64,000 nucleotides of DNA. Source: Bradyrhizobium betae (lineage in GTDB: Bacteria; Pseudomonadota; Alphaproteobacteria; Rhizobiales; Xanthobacteraceae). Where the stretch lies: positions 5,710,501-5,774,500 of the forward strand of contig NZ_CP044543.1 of the NCBI RefSeq assembly GCF_008932115.1, written 5' to 3'. A model generated the notes under the pieces. That model saw only the letters and a program-made list of their open reading frames with translations. It searched no databases and was not told the origin of the DNA. A program made the position numbers and the translations under genes. Of the stretch, positions 38,510-47,501 are shown one piece after another (position 1 is the first letter of the stretch; every line of letters begins with the position of its first letter).

Positions 38510-39259
38510 CTATCGGCCGAGCTGCACCTCGCGGCCGACTTCAATCCACGTCGTCTTTGCCACGGCCAGCAGCCTGCCGGCTTCGTCACGCGCCGCAGCC
38601 TCGGCGGTGCGCTTGCGGCCGTCGCGGCCGGTGGACCAGGCGGTGATGATGCAGCGCTCACCGGGACGAGGCCTTGCCTCGATCCGGGCCGACATCCGGC
38701 CCAGCAGGAGCGGGGCCTTGTCGAAGCCGTCGCTCTCCTGGCTGTAGTTGCAGGCATAGCCGGTGGGGCAATCGAGCGCCGACCAGAGAAACTCGTCGGC
38801 GACGAGGCCGTCCGCGGCGGCCAGCGTCGGATCGGGTGTCCAGCTCGCCGCGAGAACGGCGTTGCGTGAATGACGCCCGAGCGGTCCGGCGAAGATGCGC
38901 AGGCCGTCGCCGTTGGCCCGCGCGGGGCCGCAGACGAAGCAGGTCGGCAACGGATGTTCGTGCGGCTTGACCGGCGTCAATAGCTCGGCGGCGCAGGCTT
39001 CCTCGAAACTGGCTGTCTCCACGCGCGCAAGCTCGACGCTCGCCGCCCGCCCGGTCGCGACGACCTTGGTGCCGTCGCGTAGCTCCCACGCGCCGTCGCC
39101 GGTCGCGATCGCATCGAGCGATGTGTCCAGAGGCGGCGGCGCGCGCAGCGTCACCTCCGCAGCTCCGGGAATATGCCGGGCGAGCCGGCCGCAGACATAT
39201 CCGCCATTGCCGGAGTTCGGGGGACCGCAATAGCGCTTGTCGATGATGATCTCGGTCAA
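38510..39259 (-). CDS. Hotdog-fold-like hypothetical protein
   Basis: This 249-aa soluble protein has N-terminal GPPNSGNGGYVCGRLARHIP, and the central HPLPTCFVCGPARANGDGLRI is reminiscent of two-domain hotdog thioesterase-like proteins in rhizobia. A CFVCGP motif has two close Cys. The C-terminal half ends KTTWIEVGREVQL. The start appears to be TTG 39259, as no ATG fits. The activity is unproven. It is downstream of the leftward oxidoreductase cluster but separated by 36 bp, and may be co-transcribed. Confidence 0.6.
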   Translation of the reverse strand: MTEIIIDKRYCGPPNSGNGGYVCGRLARHIPGAAEVTLRAPPPLDTSLDAIATGDGAWELRDGTKVVATGRAASVELARVETASFEEACAAELLTPVKPHEHPLPTCFVCGPARANGDGLRIFAGPLGRHSRNAVLAASWTPDPTLAAADGLVADEFLWSALDCPTGYACNYSQESDGFDKAPLLLGRMSARIEARPRPGERCIITAWSTGRDGRKRTAEAAARDEAGRLLAVAKTTWIEVGREVQLGR

Positions 39260-39295
39260 CGGTTGCCTGCCTGTTCTGTCGTCACCTCACGCACT

Positions 39296-40276
39296 TTACC
39301 TGATCTTGAGGACAATTCTTCCCTGAACCGTCCGGTTGGCCACGGCGCGCATGGCCTCGGTGACCTCCGCCAGAGGGAGGATGCGATCGATGTGTGGACG
39401 AATTTTTCCTTCGGCCAGCAATTGCATCAGCGCATCGTTCATACGCGCGGCCTCTGAGGAGAATTTTTCCGCCCAGGCGCCGACGAAGACGCCGATGATG
39501 GAATAGTTTTTCAGGAGCGGCAGGTTCATCGGGATCGAGGGAACCTCGCCGCTGGTGAAGCCGATCGGCATCAGCCGCCCGCCCCACCTCATCAGTCGGG
39601 CCAACTGCTCGAAGATCGCGCCGCCGACATTGTCGAAGCCGACATCGATGCCGTCTCCTGATGTGATCGACTTGATCCGGTCGCGCAGATCTTCGCTGCG
39701 ATAGTTGACGATTTCGCCGGCACCGTAATCGCGCACCAGGGCCGCCTTGTCGTCGGAGCCGACACCGCAAATGACGCGCAGGCCGAGATGGCGGCCGAGG
39801 TCGACGGCGGCAAGGCCCACCCCGCCGGCAGCGCCGGTGACGAGCAATGTTTCGCCACGTTGGGCGCGGGCCCGCTCGACCAGCGCGTAATAGGCCGTAC
39901 CGTAATTGTGCAGCACCGTCGCCGCGGCTTCGAACGCGACGCCATCCGGCAGCAGCACGCTCTTCGATGCCTTGGCCGTCATCCGTTCGGCGTAGCCGCC
40001 GGTCCAGCTGCTGCATGCGACGCGATCGCCGGGCCGGAATGCCGTGACCTTGTCGCCGATCGCGACGACGATGCCGGATGCTTCCGTGCCGGGCACGAAC
40101 GGCGTCGGCGGCCGCATCTGATACAGGCCCGAGACCATCAGCTGGTCCATGAAGCTCACGGAGGCCGCATGGACGTCGATGAGAATCTCGTCGGCGGCCG
40201 GCTTCGGCTCGTCGATCTCGCCGAGGCGCAAATCGCCGGGTCCAGTGAACGATTTGCAGACAACCGCTTTCATCAT
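39296..40276 (-). CDS. NADPH:quinone oxidoreductase-like MDR enzyme
   Basis: This 326-aa zinc-independent medium-chain dehydrogenase/reductase of the quinone oxidoreductase type begins MMKAVVCKSFTGPGDL. The GxxGxxG nucleotide site TGAAGGVGLAAVDLG is at about residue 146. There is no catalytic zinc Cys/His pair. It reduces quinones or enones with NADPH; the physiological substrate is unknown. GGAGAG precedes ATG 40276. Its start overlaps the stop of the LuxR regulator gene (ATGA), so the two are coupled, and an MddA-like gene lies upstream in the same unit. Confidence 0.88.
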   Translation of the reverse strand: MMKAVVCKSFTGPGDLRLGEIDEPKPAADEILIDVHAASVSFMDQLMVSGLYQMRPPTPFVPGTEASGIVVAIGDKVTAFRPGDRVACSSWTGGYAERMTAKASKSVLLPDGVAFEAAATVLHNYGTAYYALVERARAQRGETLLVTGAAGGVGLAAVDLGRHLGLRVICGVGSDDKAALVRDYGAGEIVNYRSEDLRDRIKSITSGDGIDVGFDNVGGAIFEQLARLMRWGGRLMPIGFTSGEVPSIPMNLPLLKNYSIIGVFVGAWAEKFSSEAARMNDALMQLLAEGKIRPHIDRILPLAEVTEAMRAVANRTVQGRIVLKIR

Positions 40277-40950
40277 GACTCTCCAATGTCGCGCAGCGGC
40301 GTCGCATAGCCCGCCACGAGCTTGACGAAATCGGCCTGCCGCGCGGTGCCGGTCTTTTCGAACAGGCGGCGGACGTGCGTCCTGACCGTCGTTGCGGCCA
40401 CGCCGAGGGCCGCGGCGACTTCGGGGATGCCGCCGAGTTCGACGATCGCGAGCAGCACGCGCAGCTCGGTCGGTGTCAGTTTGAACGCATCGCGCAGCGC
40501 ATCCGAGCGAGGGGGTATCGTCAGCGCCACCTTCCGGATGAACAATGCGGCGACGGCGCGGTAGCCAGCCCCGGCACGCCGGCGCGGGCCTGAGGTCAGG
40601 GGCAGGACATGGGCGACGTGACGCTGCCCGTCCAGGCCGACCATCGGGATGGCGTTGCCACGGGGGCCTGGGGCCGGATCGCCGCGGCCGCTTGCCGCGA
40701 AGGCCTGCCGCAACCGATGCGTGATCATGGGATCGCAAGCCATCAGCAGCCCACGGATCTCGAGCAAGACATTGCACGTATCGAGCACGGCTCGTCCGGC
40801 GGCATTGGCGTGCATGAGACGTCCGTCCGCATCGACGAGATAGAGGCCGGCGTCGAGCCCATCGAGGGTGTCGGCGAACGCAGCGGCGTCCGCGGCCTCC
40901 AGGTCAGGCGTTCGGGCGGCCGCGAGCGCGCGGCATGGCACGACGTTCAT
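40273..40950 (-). CDS. LuxR-type regulator with PAS-like N-terminus
   Basis: This 225-aa protein has a PAS-like sensor (DGLDAGLYLVDADGRLMHAN, residues 29-48) and a C-terminal LuxR helix-turn-helix (LTPTELRVLLAIVELGGIPE, then VAAALGVAATTVRTHVRRLFE, about residues 158-203). No quorum-sensing autoinducer domain is seen. It is sandwiched between the MddA-like and oxidoreductase genes with four-base overlaps on both sides, so it probably controls this unit. Confidence 0.85.
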   Translation of the reverse strand: MNVVPCRALAAARTPDLEAADAAAFADTLDGLDAGLYLVDADGRLMHANAAGRAVLDTCNVLLEIRGLLMACDPMITHRLRQAFAASGRGDPAPGPRGNAIPMVGLDGQRHVAHVLPLTSGPRRRAGAGYRAVAALFIRKVALTIPPRSDALRDAFKLTPTELRVLLAIVELGGIPEVAAALGVAATTVRTHVRRLFEKTGTARQADFVKLVAGYATPLRDIGES

Positions 40951-41738
40951 TGCGGCGCTCCGGCAGGCCGCGGCGACGGGCGCTCGTCGCTACGGCGGCG
41001 ACCGAACAGACGCGGCACTAGCATGGGAACGCGCCGGCGATACTCCTGGTAGGTCGCGCCGAACGCGGCGATCAGATCCCGTTCCTCGAACTGCAGCGCG
41101 ACCAGGATGTAGGCCGTGTTGGCGATGGCGAACAGCAGGTGGCCGGCGGTCATCTCGGGTGTGGCCCAGAACGCGAGCAGGAAGCCCAGCATCAGCGGGT
41201 GCCGGACGATCTTGTAAAGCAGCGGCGTCTTGAAGGATTGACCTGGCATCTCGGTGCCGCGGAGCGCGACGAAAGCCTGGCGCAGGCCAAACAGATCGAA
41301 ATGATCGATCATGTGGGTCGAGGCAAACGCGATCAACCAGCCGAGCCAGTGGACACCGATCAGCAGCCAGGCCGCAATGCCGTGGACCTGCCAGATCACA
41401 GCCGGGATCGGACGCCACTGCCAGAACAGCAGCAGCAGGATCAGGCTGGAGAGCAGCACATAGGTGCTGCGCTCGCAGGCAGCTGGAAGGAATTGGGTCA
41501 ACCATCGTTTGAAGGATGCGCGCGCCATGACGGTGTGCTGGAGTGCGAACAGGCTCATCAGCAGCAGGTTGATGACGATGGCCTCGCCCAAATTCGCGGG
41601 GGCGCCGACGTCGATCGACGTATCGATTGACTTGGGGACGACATAATTGCCGACGAAACCGAGCGCATAGAGAAATGAAGCGGTGAAGACGGCATAGCTC
41701 ACGATGGCGTAGAGCAGGATTGCGAGGCGCGCGACCAT
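40947..41738 (-). CDS. mddA: Methanethiol S-methyltransferase-like membrane protein (MddA family)
   Basis: This 263-aa multi-pass membrane protein of the NnrU/ICMT superfamily has several hydrophobic helices across residues 1-230. The C-terminal methyltransferase signature is TPLLYKIVRHPLMLGFLLAF, then AYILVALQFEERDLIAAFG. These resemble MddA, which methylates methanethiol to dimethyl sulfide and has been described in Bradyrhizobium. NnrU itself is the main alternative. ATG 41738 leads a three-gene cluster with a LuxR regulator and a quinone oxidoreductase. The cluster is linked by short overlaps, so transcription is common. Confidence 0.72.
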   Translation of the reverse strand: MVARLAILLYAIVSYAVFTASFLYALGFVGNYVVPKSIDTSIDVGAPANLGEAIVINLLLMSLFALQHTVMARASFKRWLTQFLPAACERSTYVLLSSLILLLLFWQWRPIPAVIWQVHGIAAWLLIGVHWLGWLIAFASTHMIDHFDLFGLRQAFVALRGTEMPGQSFKTPLLYKIVRHPLMLGFLLAFWATPEMTAGHLLFAIANTAYILVALQFEERDLIAAFGATYQEYRRRVPMLVPRLFGRRRSDERPSPRPAGAPQ

Positions 41739-41886
41739 GGTTTTTCCTATTGTGCCTGATCCAGCGGTGCCGCATGCAGGAGCGTGAGCCGCTCGCCGGC
41801 GAGCGGACTCGATCTGGCCCGACTGTTACCGCTCGACCGTCCCCTGCGCGTCCCCCGGGGACGCCGCGAGGGGAGGGAGGATTTTG

Positions 41887-43427
41887 ATGACGGCTTTCTC
41901 GCTCGGGGCGTTCGGTTTCCCCGAGGTCCATGCCGACGGCCGCCCGATCAAGCTGGCCTTGCGCAAGGGTCTCGCGCTGCTGGTCTATCTCGCGGAGGCC
42001 AGGGTCGCCGTGGCCCGGGACGTCATTGCCACGCTGCTGTGGCCCGAGACCGATCGCGAGACCGGGCTGGCGCGATTGCGGCGCCTGCTTCACCGCGTCG
42101 AACTGACGCTCGGCCAGCCGGTGTTCGAGACCGACCGCACCAGCGTGCGATGGTCTCCCGCGGTCGAGCTGACGATCGACACACATTTGTTCGAGAGCGC
42201 CTGTGACGGTGGCGACTTCGAACGGGCCTGCGCGATCGATCGGGGGACTTCCTGGCGGGCTTCGCTCTGGATGGCTGTGCCGAATTCGACGATTGGGCGT
42301 TCTTTCGGCGGGAGGCGCTGCGGGGACGGCTCATGCACGCGCTGGAGCGTCTGGTGCAGGACAAGAACGCCGCCGGCGATCATTTTGCCGCGACCGTACA
42401 TGCAGGCCGCCTGGTCGAGCTCGATCCGCTCAGCGAAGTGTATGGCCGGCATCTGATCCGCAGCATGCTGCTTGCCGGCGACCGTAGCGCGGCGGAGCGG
42501 CACCACGCGGCACTGACGCGGCGGCTGCGGGACGCGCTCGGGGTGGCGCCGGAAGCCGAGACGGAGGCGTTGATGAGTCCCGCGGCGGCGCCGCATGCCG
42601 CCCCGATGACACGCTATGTCAAGGGCGCCGGCGCGCATCTGGCCTATCAGACCTTTGGCAGCGGCCCGCTCGACATCCTGGTCATGCCCGGCTTCGTCTC
42701 GCATGTGGAACGCGCCTGGGAGCATCCCGCGAGCCGCACGTTTCTGGCGTCGTTGATGAAGCTTGGGCGCCTGATCGTTTTCGATCGCCGCGGCATCGGG
42801 CTGTCCGACCGGGTCGGATCAGCCCCTGGAATCGACGTTACCGCGCAGGATATCGGCACCGTGCTGCGGGCGGCGGATTCGCGCCGCGTCGTGCTGTTTG
42901 GCGCATCCGAATGCGGGCCCGCCTGCATCAAATTTGCCGTCGATGAACCGCGCCGCGTGGCCGGGCTCATCCTGTTCGGCGCGCTGGCCAAGGGCTGCTG
43001 GTCACCGGACTATCCGCATGCGCTGCGCGCCAGCCAATATGACGCATGGAGCAAGCACCTCATCGCGCAATGGGGCGGCCCGGTCGGGATCGAAGCGTTT
43101 GCGCCGAGTCTCGCCAATGATCCGCAGGCGCGGGCTTGGTGGGCCGGGCTGCTGCGCGCGGCCTCCAGCCCCGGCGGCATCTCCGCCGTGCTGGAGGCAT
43201 TTCGCGACGCCGACGTGCGGCATCTTCTGGCGCAGATCGCCGTGCCGACATTGGTGCTGCACCGGCGGGACGACAAGGCCGTGCGGATCGCGGCTGGCCG
43301 CGATATCGCGAGCCGGATCAAAGGTGCGGAGTTCGTCGAGCTCGACGGCCGCGATCACTGGTTCTTTGCGGGGGACCAGGAGCCGGTGCTCGCGGCGATC
43401 GGGCGGTTTACGAAACGCATATTGTAG
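41887..43427 (+). pseudogene. BTAD-domain regulator fused to alpha/beta hydrolase, frameshifted
   Basis: Codons 1-~118 (MTAFSLGAFGFPEVHADG, then RLRRLLHRVELTLGQ) encode a SARP-type winged helix. After base ~42241 the other frame continues a bacterial transcriptional activation domain (GDFLAGFALDGCAEFDDWAF …) and then an alpha/beta hydrolase. One G is missing in the run 42242-42246 (5 G instead of 6 would restore Arg-Gly-Asp). The hydrolase has the elbow FGASECG, a variant of GxSxG with Cys at the last place, plus DD and DGRDHW for Asp and His. The stop TAG comes from a palindromic repeat. ATG 41887 follows GGAGGGAGG. Confidence 0.8.
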
Positions 43428-43516
43428 GGTGGGCAAGGCGGAGCGTGCCCACCATCTCGATCAACGCGGCCGAGAAATTTTGGTGGGCACGGCGCTACGC
43501 GCCTTTGCCACCCTAC
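43424..43516. repeat. GTAGGGTGGGCAAGG palindromic repeat, copy 4
   Basis: This is a 93-bp element from GTAGGGTGGGCAAGGCG to GCCTTTGCCACCCTAC, closely like copy 3. Its right end has one C fewer (TTGCCACCC vs TTGCCCACCC). Its first TAG closes the hydrolase frame. Confidence 0.8.
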
Positions 43517-43527
43517 GAAATACGACC

Positions 43528-44061
43528 TCACACCGCCTCGAGCTGATCCGCGCGCTTCTTCTTCGCTTTGGATTGGCCGAGCAGGGGGCCGGCGGTGAGC
43601 GCTGCCGTATCCGCCACGCCGGGATCGCGCGAGATCATCGCCGCGACGATCGCGCCGTCGATGATGAGGCCGAACTGGTGGGCCAGCACGACGGGCTCGC
43701 TCGAGCCGAGTTCGCCGGCGAGCTTCTCGATATGGCCGAGCACGATCTTCTTGTGCTTCAGCGCGATGTTGCGGAACTGCTTGGCGTCCTTGTCGTGCTC
43801 GCCGACGGCGTTGATGAAGGGGCAGCCGTAGAAGCGCTCTTGCGCGAACCAGCTCTTCAGCGCGGGGAAGATCCGCGTCAGCTTGGCCTGCGCGTCGCCG
43901 CCGCCGTCTTCCATGGCGCCGATGAACCATTCGCGCCATTGCTTGCCTTCGCTCTCCAGCACCGCGTTGACGAGATTGGTCTTGGAGCCGAACAATTTGT
44001 AGAGCGTGGTCTTCGCGGTGCCGGCTTCCTCGATGATCGCGTCGATGCAAGGGACCGCTGA
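43528..44061 (-). pseudogene. 5'-truncated TetR-family regulator
   Basis: The frame begins abruptly at CIDAIIEEAGTAKTTLYKLF, the second half of a TetR helix-turn-helix, and runs through GSKTNLVNAVLESEGKQWRE to a C-terminal regulatory domain ending KKKRADQLEAV. The first ~25-30 residues that normally precede (first helices of the DNA-binding domain) are missing, and an in-frame stop lies at 44062-44064. There is no plausible start codon before the recognition helix. The break lies about 44050. It is therefore probably inactive. It faces osmC divergently. Confidence 0.75.
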
Positions 44062-44149
44062 TCAATCCGCAGGCAGGCATCGCTAAGCGGCTCCAATGCT
44101 TCGCCTTTTGTTTTTTGCCTGATCTGGCACGCTCCATGCAAGGAAACAG

Positions 44150-44159
44150 ACCGTTCGGT
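44150..44159 (+). promoter_or_regulatory. Palindromic candidate operator before osmC
   Basis: ACCGTTCGGT is a perfect 10-bp palindrome in the 130-bp gap between the TetR remnant and osmC. It resembles short TetR-type operators. With the adjacent TetR gene broken, the site may be unoccupied. Binding is untested. Confidence 0.4.
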
Positions 44160-44195
44160 ATCCTGCCGTTTTCCACGGCTGCCAGGGAGAATATG

Positions 44196-44732
44196 ATGAC
44201 TGCCGTCGTTCAAAAGACAGTGCTGACGGGGTGCCTCGCACCCATCGACAAGAATGGCCTCGAACAACTGATCGCGAGCGGCAAGGCCAATCCGAAGGTC
44301 ATCAAGACCTTGAAAAGCAAGACGGTCGCGGAAGGCAAGTTCCGCCACGCCAACTACATCCGCAACCTGCCGCCCTACATCGTGGACGAGCCGCCGGGAC
44401 TTCTGGGCGACGATACCGCGCCCAATCCGTCGGAAGCCTCGCTCGCTGCGTTGGGCTCCTGCCTCGCGGTCGGCCTGCACGCCAACGCCGTGCATCGCGG
44501 CTGGATCGTCAACAAGCTCGAGCTCGAGGGCGACCTCAACATCACCGCGGTCTGGGGCACCGGCGACATGTCGGACAAGCCCGTCGGATTTACCGATGTG
44601 CGCGTTAAGGTCGACATGGAATGCGAGGGCATCTCGCAGGACGAGATCAACGCGCTGGTCGCCCATGTGAAGAAATGGTCGCCGGTCGCCAACACCTTCA
44701 CCCGCCCGGTCAATCTCGAGGTTGGCATCTAG
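44196..44732 (+). CDS. OsmC/Ohr-type peroxiredoxin-like protein
   Basis: This 178-aa protein of the OsmC family, thiol-dependent hydroperoxide reductases, has NPSEASLAALGSCLAVGLHA with the conserved Cys (GSC) at about residue 88. The usual first Cys region is PYIVDEPPGLLGDDTAPN. The C-terminal half (GFTDVRVKVDMECEG) holds the second Cys. The start is ATG 44196 with GGGAG 6 nt upstream; an ATG one codon earlier is also possible. It sits between two truncated genes (TetR and cyn-type ABC ATPase) and looks inserted relative to a normal cyn operon. Confidence 0.85.
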   Translation: MTAVVQKTVLTGCLAPIDKNGLEQLIASGKANPKVIKTLKSKTVAEGKFRHANYIRNLPPYIVDEPPGLLGDDTAPNPSEASLAALGSCLAVGLHANAVHRGWIVNKLELEGDLNITAVWGTGDMSDKPVGFTDVRVKVDMECEGISQDEINALVAHVKKWSPVANTFTRPVNLEVGI

Positions 44733-44813
44733 GCTGACGGCAACAGGACAGGGTGCGGGAGACGATCATGGGTTCACTGGCTTTATCGCGGGTCGAGACT
44801 TTGGATCAGCCCG

Positions 44814-45461
44814 CACCGCACCGTGCTTGGCAATGTCTCCTATGCCGTGAGCTCGAAATGGCGGAGCTGGAATCGCGCCAGGGTCAAGGCGCATGCGCAG
44901 ACCTTCATCGATCTCGTCGGCCTGACGGGCTCGGAGCACAAGCGCCCCTCGGAGCTGTCAGGCGGCATGAAGCAGCGCGTCGGCATCGCCCGTGCGCTGT
45001 CGATCACGCCGAAGATCATGCTGATGGACGAGCCGTTCTCGGCGCTGGACGCGCTGACGCGCGGTACGCTGCAGGACGAGGTGCGACGCATTTGGCTCGA
45101 GACCGGGCAGACCGCGTTCATGATCACCCATGACGTCGACGAGGCGATCTACCTCGCCGACAAGATCTTCCTGATGACCAACGGCCCCGGCGCGGTGCTG
45201 GCGGAGGTCGTCGAAAATCCGCTGCCCAGAGATCGCGGCCGCACCGACCTGCACCGCCATCCGCTCTACTACGCGCTGCGCAACCACATCATCGATTTCC
45301 TGGTGACGCGCAGCAAGACTTTCACCGCCGAGAAACCCGATCACGATCCGCGCAACGTGCCCGTCGTGCATATCGGCAAGCCCGGACTGACGATCGCATC
45401 AAACGGCGAAGAGCAACGACAGACCTGGACACCCGGGACCAGTCCCGGATTGACTGCTTAA
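44814..45461 (+). pseudogene. cynD: 5'-truncated cyanate/nitrate-type ABC transporter ATPase
   Basis: The frame starts mid-protein at HRTVLGNVSYAVSS and contains the signature LSGGMKQRVGIARALS, Walker B IMLMDEPFSALD and the switch His in MITHDVDEAI. The N-terminal half with the Walker A motif is missing, so it cannot bind ATP normally. The closest type is the NrtD/CynD family, consistent with cynS 15 bp downstream. It looks like the remains of a cynABDS operon. A GTG at 44823 would allow a shorter product. Confidence 0.8.
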
Positions 45462-45476
45462 GAAGGGAGACCTGAC

Positions 45477-45965
45477 ATGAAACGCGAAGACCTCACCGAG
45501 AAGCTGCTCGACATCAAGCGCGAGAAGGGCTGGACCTGGAAATACATCTGCGAGCAGGTCGGCGGCTATGCCGAGGTGCTGATCGTCGGTGCGATCCTCG
45601 GCCAGATGAAGCTGACGAAGCCGCAGGCGGCGAATGCCGGTGAGCTGTTCGGCCTGTCGAAGGCCGAGACGGCGATGCTCAACGAGGTGCCGATGCGCGG
45701 CACAGGCACGCCGATGCCGCCGACCGATCCCTTGATCTACCGCTTCTACGAGATGGTGATGGTGAACGGTCCGGCCTGGAAAGCGCTGATCGAGGAAGAG
45801 TTCGGCGACGGCATCATGTCGGCGATCGACTTCGACATGGGCATCGAGCGCGTCGCCAACCCGAAGGGGGACCGCGTCAAGATCACCATGAGCGGCAAGT
45901 TCCTGCCGTACAAATATTACGGCGCCAGCGGCAACGTGCCGGAGTACGGCTTCAAGGAGGGGTGA
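45477..45965 (+). CDS. cynS: Cyanate hydratase (cyanase)
   Basis: This 162-aa enzyme breaks down cyanate with bicarbonate to ammonia and CO2. The catalytic Arg89 and Glu92 (YRFYE) and Ser115 (IMSAIDFD) fall with the same spacing as the E. coli residues Arg96, Glu99 and Ser122. The N-terminal HTH-like region MKREDLTEKLLDIKREKG is typical. It is 15 bp behind the truncated transporter ATPase. Cyanate uptake components are otherwise missing in this window, so the enzyme may act on endogenous or diffused cyanate. Confidence 0.96.
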   Translation: MKREDLTEKLLDIKREKGWTWKYICEQVGGYAEVLIVGAILGQMKLTKPQAANAGELFGLSKAETAMLNEVPMRGTGTPMPPTDPLIYRFYEMVMVNGPAWKALIEEEFGDGIMSAIDFDMGIERVANPKGDRVKITMSGKFLPYKYYGASGNVPEYGFKEG

Positions 45966-45975
45966 TTTACACTCC

Positions 45976-46055
45976 GTCATCCCGGGGCGATGCGGAGCAT
46001 CGAACCCGGAATCTCGAAATTCCGGGTGCGGTCCTGCGGACCGCCCCGGAATGAC
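45976..46055. repeat. GTCATCCCGGGGC palindromic repeat
   Basis: This is an 80-bp element from GTCATCCCGGGGCGATG to CGCCCCGGAATGAC with an inner ACCCGGAATCTCGAAATTCCGGGT hairpin (written as two arms ACCCGGAAT and ATTCCGGGT). It follows cynS and precedes the end of the leftward zeta-subunit gene, so it may act as a shared terminator region. Confidence 0.75.
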
Positions 46056-46078
46056 TGCGAGTGTGGACGCGCTTCGCG

Positions 46079-46402
46079 TTACTTGCCCGCCTTTACCTCG
46101 GCAGCCGCCACCGCGATCAGCTCGCTCATCTTGGCGCGAATCGTCTGTTCGGTGATGGCGACGTTCTTGGCGGCGAAATCGGCCATGACCTTGCGCAGGA
46201 CGTCGGCGTCGCCGGCTTCCTCGAAATCGGCTGCAACGACTTCCTTGGCATAGGCCGCGGCGGCCTCGCCGGTGATTCCGAGCTTTTCGGCAGCCCACAG
46301 GCCGAGCAGCCGGTTGCGGCGGGCTTCCGCCTTGAATTTCTGCTCCTCGTCGAGGGCGAACTTCTTCTCGAAGCCTTCCTCGCGCTTGTCCAACGTGCTC
46401 AT
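46079..46402 (-). CDS. F1-ATPase inhibitor zeta subunit (DUF1476)
   Basis: This 107-aa protein begins MSTLDKREEGFEKKFALDEE, the signature of the alphaproteobacterial DUF1476 family that includes the inhibitory zeta subunit of the F1Fo-ATP synthase. It is highly helical, with an Ala/Glu-rich four-helix layout. The start ATG 46402 is chosen because GGAAAAGG lies upstream; a longer frame has no ribosome site. It stands alone, with the repeat downstream. Confidence 0.85.
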   Translation of the reverse strand: MSTLDKREEGFEKKFALDEEQKFKAEARRNRLLGLWAAEKLGITGEAAAAYAKEVVAADFEEAGDADVLRKVMADFAAKNVAITEQTIRAKMSELIAVAAAEVKAGK

Positions 46403-46691
46403 GCCTTTTCCAATTCTCTGCTGACTGGACCCGGGGCCCTCGTTGCGAGAGTCCCGTCGCATGCCTAGATAGGGGGCACGAATCGGCAAAACAACAGGCC
46501 GTTAGCCGCAGGCAGGGCGGTATAAGTTGGCATCGAATGAGCCGGATCGATTGTGCTGGGACAGCCAATCGGATAGGTTGCCTGGAGGCTTGGTTCCCGT
46601 TCTGTTTCCTTGGGTTGCAGATGGGGTTCCGGGTCGTTCACGGCAGCTCCGCTGTGGGTCGTATTCCTGGTAACCGGAGCACACCAAATAC

Positions 46692-47489
46692 ATGGATTTC
46701 AACAAAACACGGTACATCCCCATGAGCCGTCGGCGTCGCATTTATGAAGGCAAGGCAAAGGTTCTTTACGAAGGCCCGGAGCCCGGTACCCTGATCCAGC
46801 ACTTCAAGGATGACGCCACCGCGTTCAACGCGAAAAAGCATCAGGTGATCGAGGGCAAGGGTGTCCTCAATAACCGGATCTCGGAGTACCTGTTTCAGCA
46901 CCTCAACGACATCGGGGTGCCGACCCACTTCATCCGCCGCCTCAACATGCGCGAGCAGCTGATTCGCGAGGTCGAGATCGTGCCGCTCGAGGTGGTGGTG
47001 CGGAACGTCGCCGCCGGCTCGCTGTCGCAGCGCCTCGGCATCGAGGAGGGCACGCAGCTGCCCCGCTCGATCATCGAATTCTACTACAAGAACGACCAGC
47101 TCAACGATCCCATGGTGTCGGAAGAGCACATCACCGCCTTCGGCTGGGCGACGCCCCAGGAGATCGACGACATCATGGCGCTCGCCATCCGCGTCAACGA
47201 TTTCCTCACCGGCCTCTTCCTCGGCATCGGCATCCGCCTCGTCGACTTCAAGATGGAGTGCGGCCGGCTGTTCGAGAACGACATGATGCGCATCATCGTC
47301 GCCGACGAGATCTCGCCGGATAGCTGCCGTTTGTGGGACATCAAGTCGAACGAGAAGCTCGACAAGGACCGCTTCCGCAGGGATCTCGGCGGCCTCCTGG
47401 AGGCCTACACCGAAGTCGCAAAACGTCTCGGCATCCTCATGGAGAACGAGCGTCCGGCGGGCTCCGGCCCGGTGCTGGTGAAGAGCTAA
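46692..47489 (+). CDS. purC: SAICAR synthetase
   Basis: This enzyme performs the eighth step of purine synthesis, joining aspartate to CAIR with ATP. The frame codes 265 aa from ATG 46692, or 255 aa from ATG 46722 ([18 protein letters not shown]), which is the usual start of the family. The distant GGAG favours neither strongly. Motifs [23 protein letters not shown] and LVDFKMECG are intact. It leads a purC-purS-purQ unit. Confidence 0.95.
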   Translation: MDFNKTRYIPMSRRRRIYEGKAKVLYEGPEPGTLIQHFKDDATAFNAKKHQVIEGKGVLNNRISEYLFQHLNDIGVPTHFIRRLNMREQLIREVEIVPLEVVVRNVAAGSLSQRLGIEEGTQLPRSIIEFYYKNDQLNDPMVSEEHITAFGWATPQEIDDIMALAIRVNDFLTGLFLGIGIRLVDFKMECGRLFENDMMRIIVADEISPDSCRLWDIKSNEKLDKDRFRRDLGGLLEAYTEVAKRLGILMENERPAGSGPVLVKS

Positions 47490-47501
47490 GGGGATTTCGA
47501 C

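Noticed and set aside
44823..45461. A normal short ABC ATPase gene starting at GTG 44823
   Set aside because: The Walker A half is missing, so it is described as a truncated cynD-type remnant, not a functional gene.
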